A stretch of DNA of 64,000 bases from Burkholderiales bacterium (lineage in GTDB: Bacteria > Pseudomonadota > Gammaproteobacteria > Burkholderiales > Burkholderiaceae_B), in the NCBI GenBank assembly GCA_027484315.1, contig JAIXTE010000116.1, positions 1-64,000 on the forward strand. The letters run 5' to 3'. This document shows positions 47,457 to 55,997 of this stretch, piece after piece. Both the position numbers and the translations under genes were made by a program. Positions within the stretch are counted from its first letter, which is position 1. Each line of letters starts with the position of its first letter. Below the pieces are notes generated by a model. The model was not told the origin of the DNA and ran no database searches. It was given only the letters and a program-made list of their open reading frames with translations.

Positions 47457-49481
47457 ATGAGACTTAAATCATTTCGAGTTCGTAACTACCGATCCATCAA
47501 TGATAGCGGGGAAATCATGGCTTCCCGGATAACGGCTCTGCTAGGAAGGAACGAGAGCGGCAAGTCAAATATCCTTCGCGCATTGCACAGCCTGAACCCG
47601 ATTTCGGGATTTGAGGCTTTGAAGCCTATCAAGGATTTCCCCCGCCACAAGCGCCTAGAGGAGTGCACGGACAACACTCCCGTCTTGTCAACGACGTGGG
47701 TCCTCGACGATGGAGACAGAGAGGCCCTGTTAGAGGTAATCCCGCGAGCGACGGATGTATCAATAGTTGTCATCGGGAGGAAATACGGCGAGAAAAGAAC
47801 GGTGGAATTCCCCGAGCTTAAGGCAATTCCTTTCGACGAGGCCGACATAAAGAACAAGGTCAAAAAAATAGCCGCGGCGGTACGCGCTGCGGCACAGAGA
47901 AATGAAGTACCTGCCGCTCTGGATGCTGCTGCCGACGCTTTCGAGACGATTTCATCCGCTACGAAGGTACGCGAAACATGGGCCAGTCAGGCTGCGGTGG
48001 CAGCAAAGGCTCTGCGGACAGCGTTAGCCGCTGCGGATGCCGCTCTAACCGACAAGCAAGAGGAGACGGTTTCTGAGCTTGAAGAGCTAGCAGATATGAT
48101 CGTAGGCGACAGGGAGGCCCAACAAAATGCTCGTAATTGGGCTATTGGCGCGATGCCTAAATTTATCTATGTCGATGAGTATCCTGAACTCGATGGTCAC
48201 CAAGATATCGCTGCTTATGTTCAGCGAAAATCGCAAAGCCAGCTGAACTTTTCGGACAAAAACTTCGAGAAACTGTGTAAGGTCGCAGGGCTAAATCCAG
48301 AAGTACTCCAGAAATTACATGGGCAGAACGATTACGAGACACGAAATCAGCTCGCGAACCGTGCCAGCGCGGTTGTAACAGGTGAGATCAAAAGGCTTTG
48401 GAAAGATCGCCCGCTCAAGATTCGCTTTAACCTCGATGCACACCACCTCGACACAATCATTTCTGACCCAACGAGTACCTACGACGTTGAGGTTAACCTC
48501 AACGATAGGAGCCGAGGTTTTCAATGGTTCTTTGCCTTCTACATAACCTTCTCAGCTGACACGGACGGAGGCCATGCGGAGAATGCAGTTCTACTACTCG
48601 ATGAGCCAGGCCTGTATCTGCATGCGAAGTCTCAATCAGACCTACTCCACCATCTTGAGGTGGACTTCTCTAATCAGATTCTCTACTCCACGCACTCGCC
48701 GTTTATGGTGCCAACACATGCGCTGGACTCGGTGCGCACCGTCAACATAAACGAAGAAGCCGGCACTACCGTTACAAACGACCCGACGGGTGATGCGCGG
48801 ACCCTATTTCCGTTGCAGGCAGCTCTTGGCTACGATCTTGCACAAAGTCTCTTTGTCGGTCCTAACAATCTCGTTGTTGAGGGGGTTACTGATTTCTGGA
48901 TCATGAGCGCTGTGAGTGCCTATGCTGCTGATAAGGGGCGCATGTCGCTCAGCCCAATGCTCACGATAACTCCTGCAGGTGGAGCACAGAAGGTTTCGTA
49001 TATGGTCGCCCTCCTGACATCCGAGTCTCTCAACGTCTTGGTGCTGCTCGACTCAGAACGCGACTCGAAAGCGACCAAAGAAGAACTACTGAAGACAAGG
49101 CTCATTCGCGACCAGAACGTTGTATTCGTTTCGGAAGCCTTCGCGTCCCCTCCAATAGAAGCAGATATTGAGGATCTGTTGGACCCTGCTATCTATGAGA
49201 CACTTTTTCGAGAAAGCTACGCTACCGAACTGAAGGGCAAGACGTTAGCGCTGAATGAGAATATCCCACGGCTCGCAAAGCGTATACAGGCAGGATTAGC
49301 AGAGCTCGGCATTCCGTTTCACAAGACGAGAATGACACGTTTGTTTCTCAAGAAGATGGCATTGGAACCCGAGAAAATGATGCCAGACATGAGCCTTGAA
49401 CGATTCGAGGCGCTGTTCGCTTTAATCAACGGACGACTGGATAAGCAGATTGCTAGGAATAACAAGCCCTTTGAGGGCTAG
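47457..49481 (+). CDS. OLD-family ATPase/Toprim nuclease, stand-alone
   Basis: The 674-residue protein has an SMC/ABC-like ATPase with Walker A GRNESGKS at residues 30-37 and signature/Walker B LLLDEPGLYLHAKSQ followed by STHSPFMVP. The C-terminal part is a Toprim nuclease with Glu475 in LVVEGVTDFW and Asp532-x-x-x-Asp536 in LLDSERD. A long helical insertion (about 130-260) separates the ATPase halves. This is the OLD/GajA architecture. No UvrD-like helicase follows, so it fits the stand-alone class 1 group. I chose the ATG at 47457 (MRLKSFRVRNYRSI), with a GGGAAGA site before it, over an earlier in-frame start. OLD nucleases act against phages. Confidence 0.85.
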   Translation: MRLKSFRVRNYRSINDSGEIMASRITALLGRNESGKSNILRALHSLNPISGFEALKPIKDFPRHKRLEECTDNTPVLSTTWVLDDGDREALLEVIPRATDVSIVVIGRKYGEKRTVEFPELKAIPFDEADIKNKVKKIAAAVRAAAQRNEVPAALDAAADAFETISSATKVRETWASQAAVAAKALRTALAAADAALTDKQEETVSELEELADMIVGDREAQQNARNWAIGAMPKFIYVDEYPELDGHQDIAAYVQRKSQSQLNFSDKNFEKLCKVAGLNPEVLQKLHGQNDYETRNQLANRASAVVTGEIKRLWKDRPLKIRFNLDAHHLDTIISDPTSTYDVEVNLNDRSRGFQWFFAFYITFSADTDGGHAENAVLLLDEPGLYLHAKSQSDLLHHLEVDFSNQILYSTHSPFMVPTHALDSVRTVNINEEAGTTVTNDPTGDARTLFPLQAALGYDLAQSLFVGPNNLVVEGVTDFWIMSAVSAYAADKGRMSLSPMLTITPAGGAQKVSYMVALLTSESLNVLVLLDSERDSKATKEELLKTRLIRDQNVVFVSEAFASPPIEADIEDLLDPAIYETLFRESYATELKGKTLALNENIPRLAKRIQAGLAELGIPFHKTRMTRLFLKKMALEPEKMMPDMSLERFEALFALINGRLDKQIARNNKPFEG

Positions 49482-49557
49482 ACTATTGTGAGCGGTCCTA
49501 CTGACATCGGCATAAGAGGTTCTATGCGACCTACCGCAGTGGTTAAGAAGCATGTGA

Positions 49558-49575
49558 GGCAATGTATACATTGCC
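49558..49575. repeat. 18-bp perfect palindrome
   Basis: GGCAATGTATACATTGCC is fully self-complementary. It lies 77 bases after the OLD gene and has no T tract, so it is not a terminator. It might be an operator or a recombinase site. Confidence 0.6.
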
Positions 49576-49589
49576 CCAATCGAAACATA

Positions 49590-49620
49590 ATGGCTGGTCT
49601 GTATTCAGAACCGGCCATTT
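49590..49620 (+). terminator. Possible terminator of the OLD gene
   Basis: ATGGCTGGTCTG pairs with CAGAACCGGCCAT (one bulge, one G-U pair) around the loop TATT, followed by only three T's. It is a weak candidate. Confidence 0.4.
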
Positions 49621-50059
49621 CACACTGGGCCGATCACCGACCGCTTCGGCCGAAATCTGAATCGCCCTCTGCCACGACTATTTCTTGAAGTCTACGAGAA
49701 GTCAGGAGATCACCTACACGTCGATTTTCCATTACTTCGCCATTCGTTAAAAACACAAATTTCCCAGATTGATAATTGATGATAGAACTGGATCTGAGAG
49801 GATTAGCTGCTTATTCACCCAGTGCTAGAAATGCGTAGGGTAAAGTCTTAGGGATTGGTTTGAAGTGTAAAGATACGTTCTTTACATTGGAGTGCGATCT
49901 TCTGTTTGTGAACACTAAAAAAACATCAAAAACTCAATCTAACCTGACACTTTTTATTAAAGTGGTGAAAATACCTCGATGTATCAGACTCTTAGATGAG
50001 CTGTTCATGCTTTTATAAGAACTACCCTTCTGACCCATTGCTCACAGTACTTGAGCAAT

Positions 50060-50102
50060 AAAAAAACCCCTGTCAGTATGAAATTGGCGGGGGTTTTTTA
50101 TT
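50060..50102. terminator. Terminator at the island's right edge
   Basis: A run of A's and CCCC pairs with GGGG and a run of T's, and inner pairs include two G-U wobbles. Positions 50083-50102 match 30301-30320 in the ssb terminator at 16 of 20 bases, including TTGGCGG and TTTTTTATT at the same spacing. Confidence 0.75.
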
Positions 50103-50171
50103 GGGCTGATCTTGCCCCAAACCTGCGGGCCCAGTATGCTGATCGCACCAACCATTGTTGTAGAGGTTTGT

Positions 50172-50600
50172 ATGCTCCACCGTATTCTGGTTTTGTCTTG
50201 CGCAGCCCTGGCACTGCTCACCAGCCCTTTGCGGGCTGAAACCTTACTCCCGAAAGAACACCCACTGATAGGCCTGTGGCGCATTAATTTGCCCGAGCAG
50301 CGCTGCGCTGAAATTTATGACATCCGCGCTGATGGCACCACACAGGTACTCAGTGGCGGCCAGATTGTGACAACCCGGTACGACATCAGTTTGACCCCAA
50401 ATGCCCAAGGCTTTTATACCTGGGTCGACACGGTTGTTCAAGTGAACAGCGAGCCCGACTGCATGGGCAATGTGGTTCCCAATGGCAATGTAGCCACCAA
50501 CTACATCGTGATGCATGGGTCTGGCTCAAAATTCATGATGTGCCAGAAGGCAGACATTGAAACCTGCTTTGGCCCTTTTTTGAAAGAAGAGGGCGTCTAG
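50172..50600 (+). CDS. Small secreted protein of unknown function
   Basis: The 142-residue protein starts MLHRILVLSCAALALLTSPLRA, a clear Sec signal with cleavage after LRA. The mature part (PLIGLWRINLPEQRCAEIYDIRADGTTQVLSGG) looks like a small beta-rich periplasmic domain with four cysteines that could form two disulfides. I do not recognise the family. I chose the ATG at 50172, which follows an AGAGGT site by four bases, over an in-frame upstream start at 50112. It resumes the chromosomal backbone and lies 17 bases before the next gene, so both are probably co-transcribed. Confidence 0.8.
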   Translation: MLHRILVLSCAALALLTSPLRAETLLPKEHPLIGLWRINLPEQRCAEIYDIRADGTTQVLSGGQIVTTRYDISLTPNAQGFYTWVDTVVQVNSEPDCMGNVVPNGNVATNYIVMHGSGSKFMMCQKADIETCFGPFLKEEGV

Positions 50601-50617
50601 CCCATCAAGGAATATCA

Positions 50618-51277
50618 ATGCCCCACGTCGTCTTGAAGGCTGCCCAATCCAGAGCGGTTCAGGTCCGAAATATTTTCTGTATCGGCAGAAATTACGCGGC
50701 CCACATTGCCGAGCTGGGCAATCGACCGGAAGAAGATCCTGTGGTGTTCATCAAGCCGACATCGGCATTGCATGGGCCTGGTACCCCCATTGTGTTGCCC
50801 GCGCATTCCAGTGACGTGCATTACGAGGCGGAATTGGTGTTACTGATCGGCAAGGCGGGTAAAAATATTCCAGAGCTCAATGCGCTTGATCATATTGATG
50901 GCTATGGGTTGGGCCTTGACCTGACCGCGCGAGACTTACAAACCAAAGCCAAGCAGGGTGGCTTGCCTTGGGCAGTGGCCAAGGGTTTTGACTGCGCGGC
51001 CACGGTGACTCCTTTTGTGCCAGCGAATGCCATTCAGAATCCTTTCGAGATTCAATTTGAAATGCACTTGAATGGCCATGTAAAGCAGCATGGGGATATC
51101 AGGAAAATGCTGTTTTCCATTCCCTACGTTGTTCATTATCTGAGTACGGTTTTTGCCCTGCAGGAAGGCGACCTTGTTTTCACAGGCACTCCTGAAGGGG
51201 TCGGCCCTTTGACTTCTTCCGACAAAATTCGATTGATACTGCCTGATCATATCGACACGGATTTCGACGTGATTTGA
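50618..51277 (+). CDS. Fumarylacetoacetase-family hydrolase (acylpyruvase-like)
   Basis: The 219-residue protein is a short FAH-domain enzyme. IFCIGRNYAAHIAELG is the family start, and the metal ligands are in HYEAELVLLIG. GLGLDLTARDLQ and FTGTPEGVGPL are conserved loops. This group hydrolyses acylpyruvates or decarboxylates oxaloacetate; the substrate here is not determined. The length fits the YcgM/FAHD1 group. The following ~290 bases up to 51571 contain no gene, only leader sequence with a small hairpin at 51511-51530 (CCTGCAC / GTGCAGG). Confidence 0.88.
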   Translation: MPHVVLKAAQSRAVQVRNIFCIGRNYAAHIAELGNRPEEDPVVFIKPTSALHGPGTPIVLPAHSSDVHYEAELVLLIGKAGKNIPELNALDHIDGYGLGLDLTARDLQTKAKQGGLPWAVAKGFDCAATVTPFVPANAIQNPFEIQFEMHLNGHVKQHGDIRKMLFSIPYVVHYLSTVFALQEGDLVFTGTPEGVGPLTSSDKIRLILPDHIDTDFDVI

Positions 51278-51571
51278 GTTCCAACCTGTTTAAATTCTGT
51301 TTACCCCTCCAATACCCACTCTGTTTATGATTTTTCTGACGTACAAAGTGCGTTGGGGTGAAAAAATCATACGCAGTGCCTCTTCGGTTTAATTCACAAG
51401 CACCTGCCAAATCCACCGGCTTCTTGTTGGTTTGAAGTTTATTTTCTCTCGATACAGTTCTTGTGCCAGCCAATAGCCCTTTACTATCAATGGGTTGTGC
51501 GGGTCGGATGCCTGCACCTCACAGTGCAGGTGGTTTACAAGTCATCACTGTATTTAGCGGAAAACATCATC

Positions 51572-53179
51572 ATGAGTATTCGAGCCGTTACCACCCAGCC
51601 CATCCTCAAGGTAAGTCTTTTGTTGATGGCCTCAATTGCAGTTCAATCCCAAAATGTTCTCGCTCAGGCGTATGAGCCTATTTGCCAGGTTGGTGTGGCG
51701 AGCGGTTACTGTCGCGCGCCCAGCGTACAGACCACACTGGAAGCATTGCCCGAACCCACGCCTTTGCCCCGTCCCACATCTGCGGCTCCGGCCCCCACTG
51801 TGACACCATCTGCCGCCATGACACCGTCATCCCTGATAAGCCCGCTGAACTTGAAATCCGGCGATTTTGGTACTTTTCAGCGACCTTTTTCCTTGAATTC
51901 GCTTTGGAACATCCGTCCAAAGTTTGTCACCTTGGGTACTGCGGAAATTCCCAAATCCACGTATTACCCCTTGATTGGACCAGGCAAGTATTCCACCACC
52001 GCCTTTCTGGCCAAGCCGACTGATCCAGCAGTCAAGGTTTACCCGCTTCCAGGCAAATATGGAGTTTGGGATCCAGATGCCGAGGCCAATTTTCCGTCCA
52101 TTGACATTCCCCATTGGCCAGCTGACACCTTGCCCGCCAGCGGTACGGATGGCCATGCCGACATTGTCGATATCGAAAACGGGATGATTCATTCTTTCTG
52201 GCAGTTGAGACAAACGAACGGACGCTGGGTTGCGGCTCAATACGCTTGGTCCAAGCTGGATGGCCGCGGTTGGGGCGATGGTTCTCATTACTTTCAAGGG
52301 GCCCGAGCTTCCGGTATTGCATCAATCGCGGGTTTGATCCGAAAGGACGAAATCAATGATGGTGCTAGTCAGTATTACCACGCCCTGGCCATGTCGCTGA
52401 CTTACACCGGCATGTCGGAATACGAGCAGTTTGTTTTTCCCGCCACGTCGGGTGATAGAACCTGGAGAGAAAACACAGGCCGTTTTCCGACTGGTGCGTT
52501 GTTGATGCTGCCTCCCACGTTCGATTCTTCAAAAATCAGCAATCCTGACCTGAGGAAGGTGGTCAACACCCTGAAAACCTATGGGGCCTACGTGGTGGAT
52601 CGAAATGTTGGCACTCCCTTCTACATCTATGTTGAAAATGGATCAGGGTTTAATCTTCACAAAGGTGGATGGAATTCCGCTGTGGGCAATGACCTGCAAA
52701 AAATTCGTGCAGCGCTTCGTCAGGTTACTTATGCCAAAGACTGGGTCAACGCCTTGGGTCAGCCAGTTGCAGCGCTTGCGCCACTGAATGCCACTTCAAT
52801 GCGTGGGCCCTGGAAGCCGATGGTCAAAGGCGGTGCTGTGCCTGTTTACGATTCACGCAAGCAGGGGGTCACGTTTGGCAAAACTGACAAGGCATACTGG
52901 GCCGAAAGTGCGTCTGACAGGTCTATCCCAAGGGTGGGTTGGGCCAAGCCTGTGAAAGGTCGTCTCTATGAGTTCAAGGTCAAGGCGACCAACGGCGGGC
53001 GTGCTTACCTTCGCTTCTGGGGCAATGGAGCCGAGCAGTTCAACACCCGAGCCTTGGCTGACGGCGAGACCTATCGCTTCAACTGGCCCATGGTCAATGG
53101 TGTGTCCATTTTGGGTGTGGTCAGCGGGGTGGGGGATAAAACCTTCATTCAGGGCATGTTGACTGAAGTCGCTCAATAA
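51572..53179 (+). CDS. Secreted protein of unknown function, paralog 1
   Basis: The 535-residue protein has a signal peptide (ILKVSLLLMASIAVQSQNVLAQA) and a proline/threonine-rich linker. A conserved domain then runs from GTFQRPFSLNSLWNIRP to about residue 400, and a C-terminal beta domain follows. The domain contains DGHADIVD, LDGRGWG, QGARASGIASIAGLIRKDE and FVFPAT, blocks that I recall only from uncharacterised secreted proteins. The neighbour at 53275 shares all of them. The Asp/His-rich block could be a catalytic or metal site. Location beside the exopolysaccharide operon suggests an extracellular polysaccharide role; this is inference. I chose the ATG at 51572, since the frame upstream gives no signal peptide. 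Confidence 0.75.
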   Translation: MSIRAVTTQPILKVSLLLMASIAVQSQNVLAQAYEPICQVGVASGYCRAPSVQTTLEALPEPTPLPRPTSAAPAPTVTPSAAMTPSSLISPLNLKSGDFGTFQRPFSLNSLWNIRPKFVTLGTAEIPKSTYYPLIGPGKYSTTAFLAKPTDPAVKVYPLPGKYGVWDPDAEANFPSIDIPHWPADTLPASGTDGHADIVDIENGMIHSFWQLRQTNGRWVAAQYAWSKLDGRGWGDGSHYFQGARASGIASIAGLIRKDEINDGASQYYHALAMSLTYTGMSEYEQFVFPATSGDRTWRENTGRFPTGALLMLPPTFDSSKISNPDLRKVVNTLKTYGAYVVDRNVGTPFYIYVENGSGFNLHKGGWNSAVGNDLQKIRAALRQVTYAKDWVNALGQPVAALAPLNATSMRGPWKPMVKGGAVPVYDSRKQGVTFGKTDKAYWAESASDRSIPRVGWAKPVKGRLYEFKVKATNGGRAYLRFWGNGAEQFNTRALADGETYRFNWPMVNGVSILGVVSGVGDKTFIQGMLTEVAQ

Positions 53180-53227
53180 AGAGACAGAACGGAGTCACTT
53201 CTTGAATTATTGAAACTTGAAGCTTTT

Positions 53228-53263
53228 ACATCCGTTGATTGATGTCCTGTAATCAACGGATGT
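53228..53263 (+). promoter_or_regulatory. 13-bp perfect hairpin directly before the second paralog
   Basis: ACATCCGTTGATT pairs perfectly with AATCAACGGATGT around a 10-base loop. The stem ends one base before the GAGG ribosome site of the gene at 53275. No T tract follows, so a simple terminator is unlikely. It could be an operator or control translation. Confidence 0.5.
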
Positions 53264-53274
53264 GAGGTGTTGTT

Positions 53275-54774
53275 TTGAAATGTTTGAAGTTTTCGCTACC
53301 ACTGACCACGCTGGTCAATCGCTCAATTCTAGTCTTTGCCATGCTGCTGTTCGGTGGCGCTTGTGCCGAGCCATCCCAATCAAACCATTCTGTTTCCGGG
53401 TCATTTGGCACTTATGAGCGCCCATTTTCTGCCCGCTCGTATTGGAATATTCGCCCTGTTGGAGCAAGACTGGGCTATTTTCAAATTCCCGATTCACGTT
53501 ACAACCCGTTGATCGGAGAAGGGCCTTACTCGTCCGCTGCATTTCTGGCTCGCAACAGCGACGCTCCCATGAAAGTCTATGGTCGTGATGCAAAAAAAGG
53601 ACTTTGGGAACTCGATGGTGAACAGTTTGTTCCCAGCGTCACCATTGCGAATTGGCCTGCCAGCACCATGCCTGCAAGTGGCAGCGACGGACATGCTGAC
53701 ATTGTTGATCCAAGCACGGGTGTCATTCATTCTTTTCTCGATCTGAAAAAAGACGGCCAAGGTCGCTGGACTGCATCCATGTACGCATGGACCCGGCTGG
53801 ATGGCCGTGGCTGGGCGGAGCCAGCGCAATACTATCAAGGTGCGCGTGCCGCTGCTGTTGCACCCATGGCCGGCTTGATCCGCAAGCACGAAGTCCATGA
53901 TGGCAAGCCCATGTATTCGCACGCCTTGGCGGTTTCCCTGACTTACAACGCATTGTCTGGGCAAACAGGCTATGTGTTCCCTGCAACATCAACCGACAGG
54001 ACCTACAAAAAGAACAGCGGCAAAATTCCGGTGGGTGCCTTGTTGATGCTTCCTGAAACATTCAACACAAGCCGCATTTCAGACCCGGCCTTGCGAAAAG
54101 TCGCTGAAACACTGAAGGTGTATGGCGCCTATGTGGTGGACAGAAATGAGGGAACACCGTTCTATATTTATGTCGAGAATGGCTCCAAGTTCAACCTGCA
54201 CAAACCCAAGTGGAACAGCGAAGTGGCCAAGGACTTGAAAGACATCCAGAAGGGGCTTCGGCAAGTCATGTCCGTTCAAAGCTGGGTGGACGGTCATGGC
54301 CAGGCTTTCAATCCGAAGGAAAACCTGAACATGATTTCCATGCGTGGGCCCTGGGTGAAAACCTCGGGCAATGGGACCGCGCGTTTTGACACCTGGAGCC
54401 AGTCATTGATCGTCAGTGGAAGTACTCAGCAAAGTCTGTTTCAACACCGAAACAACCGAAGCTTCAACTCGACAAACTGGGGTGAAATGGAGGCAGGCAA
54501 ACGCTACAAATTACAGCTGAAGTCCACTGAGGGGGCACAGATGGAACTGAAGGTGATGGCCCGAGAGGGTAATCGTGTGTTGTTCAATTCAGGCTGGATG
54601 AGAAATGGACAAGCCATGGTCATGCAGTGGCCCCAAGACGCTGGCCACACTGTGCTCAGTGTGCTCAAGCCCAAGTCAAACGACAACCAGCAGGCCCGGG
54701 TTCGAGCTTTGGTCTATCCACTGGATGAAATGCTGACCAGTCCCCTGCAAAGTGTGGAAGCCATGGTGCGCTGA
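53275..54774 (+). CDS. Secreted protein of unknown function, paralog 2
   Basis: The 499-residue protein is a tandem paralog of the gene at 51572, matching at roughly half of its positions by eye over the main domain: YERPFSARSYWNIRP, PASGSDGHADIVD, LDGRGWAEPAQYYQGARAAAVAPMAGLIRK and YVFPATSTDRT. A hydrophobic signal (LVNRSILVFAMLLFGGACAEPS) ends at a cysteine in GGAC, so it may be a lipoprotein. The linker of paralog 1 is missing. The start is TTG at 53275 after a GAGG site; no ATG or GTG is in frame nearby that keeps the signal. It ends 13 bases from the convergent glycosyltransferase. Confidence 0.72.
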   Translation: MKCLKFSLPLTTLVNRSILVFAMLLFGGACAEPSQSNHSVSGSFGTYERPFSARSYWNIRPVGARLGYFQIPDSRYNPLIGEGPYSSAAFLARNSDAPMKVYGRDAKKGLWELDGEQFVPSVTIANWPASTMPASGSDGHADIVDPSTGVIHSFLDLKKDGQGRWTASMYAWTRLDGRGWAEPAQYYQGARAAAVAPMAGLIRKHEVHDGKPMYSHALAVSLTYNALSGQTGYVFPATSTDRTYKKNSGKIPVGALLMLPETFNTSRISDPALRKVAETLKVYGAYVVDRNEGTPFYIYVENGSKFNLHKPKWNSEVAKDLKDIQKGLRQVMSVQSWVDGHGQAFNPKENLNMISMRGPWVKTSGNGTARFDTWSQSLIVSGSTQQSLFQHRNNRSFNSTNWGEMEAGKRYKLQLKSTEGAQMELKVMAREGNRVLFNSGWMRNGQAMVMQWPQDAGHTVLSVLKPKSNDNQQARVRALVYPLDEMLTSPLQSVEAMVR

Positions 54775-54787
54775 TTCACATTTCCTT

Positions 54788-55993
54788 TTATTTTGTTTCG
54801 TTGTCACGTTTGGAGCGAACCCACTCCGCTTGGCGACGAAACAGAAAACGCACGTACACGGGCAGCTTTGCCAGCACATACACTGGTGCCATCAATAATT
54901 CCCGGCCTGTCACCACGGTGCGTCCAAATTTGAGCCAAGCTAGGCCGACAGCCGTAGCGATTGCCAGCAGGTAAACCATGCTGATCAATAATGTGGCTGT
55001 TTTGCTGCTTGCAAGCGCATAAATCCCGGTCAGTAATCCCCACGCAAACACAGTTGTAACCAGCAAGGCCAGTGGCGGAATACACAAATCCAGAGCAAGT
55101 GCCGTCAAAGCCAGGTCCCGGGTGGTCAATCCCTTCACAAACTTGGGCAAGCCCTCGTGCCACATCATGGCCAAGTGACCATGTTCCCAGCGGGTACGCT
55201 GCGATTCAATTCCTTCCTTATTGGCTGGAAATGCACTGGTGACCACCGTGTCTTCCGAAAACACAGGCGCCTTGCCCTGTGTGGTCAAGGTCATGCCCAG
55301 TTTCATGTCCTCGACAATGTCGCCCGTGGCCAAACAAACATCCTGTAAAACTTCCCAAGTGAACGCCATGCCAGACCCAGTCAAATGACAGGGCAAACTC
55401 AGGTTGTACAGGCCCTTGGGGCGCACCTGGTTTTTTACAAGCCAGGCAAACTCGGCAATTTTTTCTTTCAAACTGGGACTGTGCAGGTTTTTCATCAGGT
55501 ACAGCGCCTGCACAGGGCGGGATGTGCTCATGGCCCTGTTTGCAAGTTTTGCCAACACGCCACTTTCGGGCAGGCAATCTGCATCCAGAACAATCACCAC
55601 CTGCGGCGGGTTCGCCTTCAGGTGTTGAATGCCAAAGTCCAGCGCATAGCCTTTGCCCCGTAAGGCCGTGTTGTGGCGCTCAATCACCTCAACCCCTTCC
55701 TTTCTTGCAACTTCCGCAGTGTTGTCGCTGCAATTGTCTGCCACCACCAACACCTGCATCCTTTCACCCGCTTGCGCGTGCACCGCACGCAAGGTGGGCA
55801 GCATATTGCTGGACTCATTGTGTGCGGGCACAAGCACTGTCACACGCTGTTGTAGAGCGTCATGCGGTTGTTGAATTGCTTTTTCAAATGGGTGGCTGAA
55901 GAAACAGGCCGCGGTGATTTGAATGCAAAACCACAGCACCGGAATACCCAGCAAGACGGTCATGATCAGGAACGCAAATTCTACAATCGACAT
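54788..55993 (-). CDS. Family 2 glycosyltransferase (membrane)
   Basis: The 401-residue protein has an N-terminal membrane helix (about 2-24), a GT-A domain with VTVLVPAHNESSN, the metal-binding DAD in VIVLDADCLP, a GDIVEDM acid motif and QRTRWEHGH (the QxxRW product-binding motif), and at least two C-terminal membrane helices. These motifs indicate a processive-type inverting GT2, acting at the inner membrane in polysaccharide synthesis. It is the last gene of the EPS operon. I chose the ATG at 55993; longer in-frame versions start with TTG inside the upstream gene. Confidence 0.88.
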   Translation of the reverse strand: MSIVEFAFLIMTVLLGIPVLWFCIQITAACFFSHPFEKAIQQPHDALQQRVTVLVPAHNESSNMLPTLRAVHAQAGERMQVLVVADNCSDNTAEVARKEGVEVIERHNTALRGKGYALDFGIQHLKANPPQVVIVLDADCLPESGVLAKLANRAMSTSRPVQALYLMKNLHSPSLKEKIAEFAWLVKNQVRPKGLYNLSLPCHLTGSGMAFTWEVLQDVCLATGDIVEDMKLGMTLTTQGKAPVFSEDTVVTSAFPANKEGIESQRTRWEHGHLAMMWHEGLPKFVKGLTTRDLALTALALDLCIPPLALLVTTVFAWGLLTGIYALASSKTATLLISMVYLLAIATAVGLAWLKFGRTVVTGRELLMAPVYVLAKLPVYVRFLFRRQAEWVRSKRDNETK

Positions 55994-55997
55994 GGGC

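Larger units (their letters stand above)
49482..50059. other. Gene-free right end of the island
   Basis: Nearly 580 AT-rich bases without a supportable gene lie between the OLD gene and the terminator at 50060. They contain an 18-bp perfect palindrome (49558-49575), a hairpin that may end OLD transcription (49590-49620), and a TGACACTT at 49945 that is an inverted copy of AAGTGTCA at 30336, a chance-level match. Confidence 0.5.
30312..50060. mobile_element. GInt-like genomic island with defence cargo
   Basis: The left end lies between ssb and the recombinase operon; the right end lies before the secreted-protein gene at 50172. Both limits are approximate. Four overlapping genes at the left end (three tyrosine recombinases of 391, 539 and 663 residues and a 158-residue coiled-coil protein) match the ginABCD module that defines GInt islands, which place this module at one end. 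Base composition is AT-richer than the backbone and changes from gene to gene, with hsdM/hsdR and the OLD gene closer to the chromosome. The cargo is mainly defence-related. I found no tRNA gene or long exact direct repeat at the ends, only a 16-of-20 repeat in the two flanking terminators. Confidence 0.75.

Noticed and set aside
49488-49688. A 66-residue plus-strand frame with RQCIHC
   Set aside because: It spans the palindrome and hairpin and has no ribosome site or recognisable domain.
30336-49952. Inverted 8-mers AAGTGTCA (30336) and TGACACTT (49945) as terminal repeats
   Set aside because: Several 8-base matches are expected by chance between stretches of this length.
47457-50060. A Gabija (GajAB) system
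   Set aside because: No UvrD-like helicase gene follows the OLD gene.
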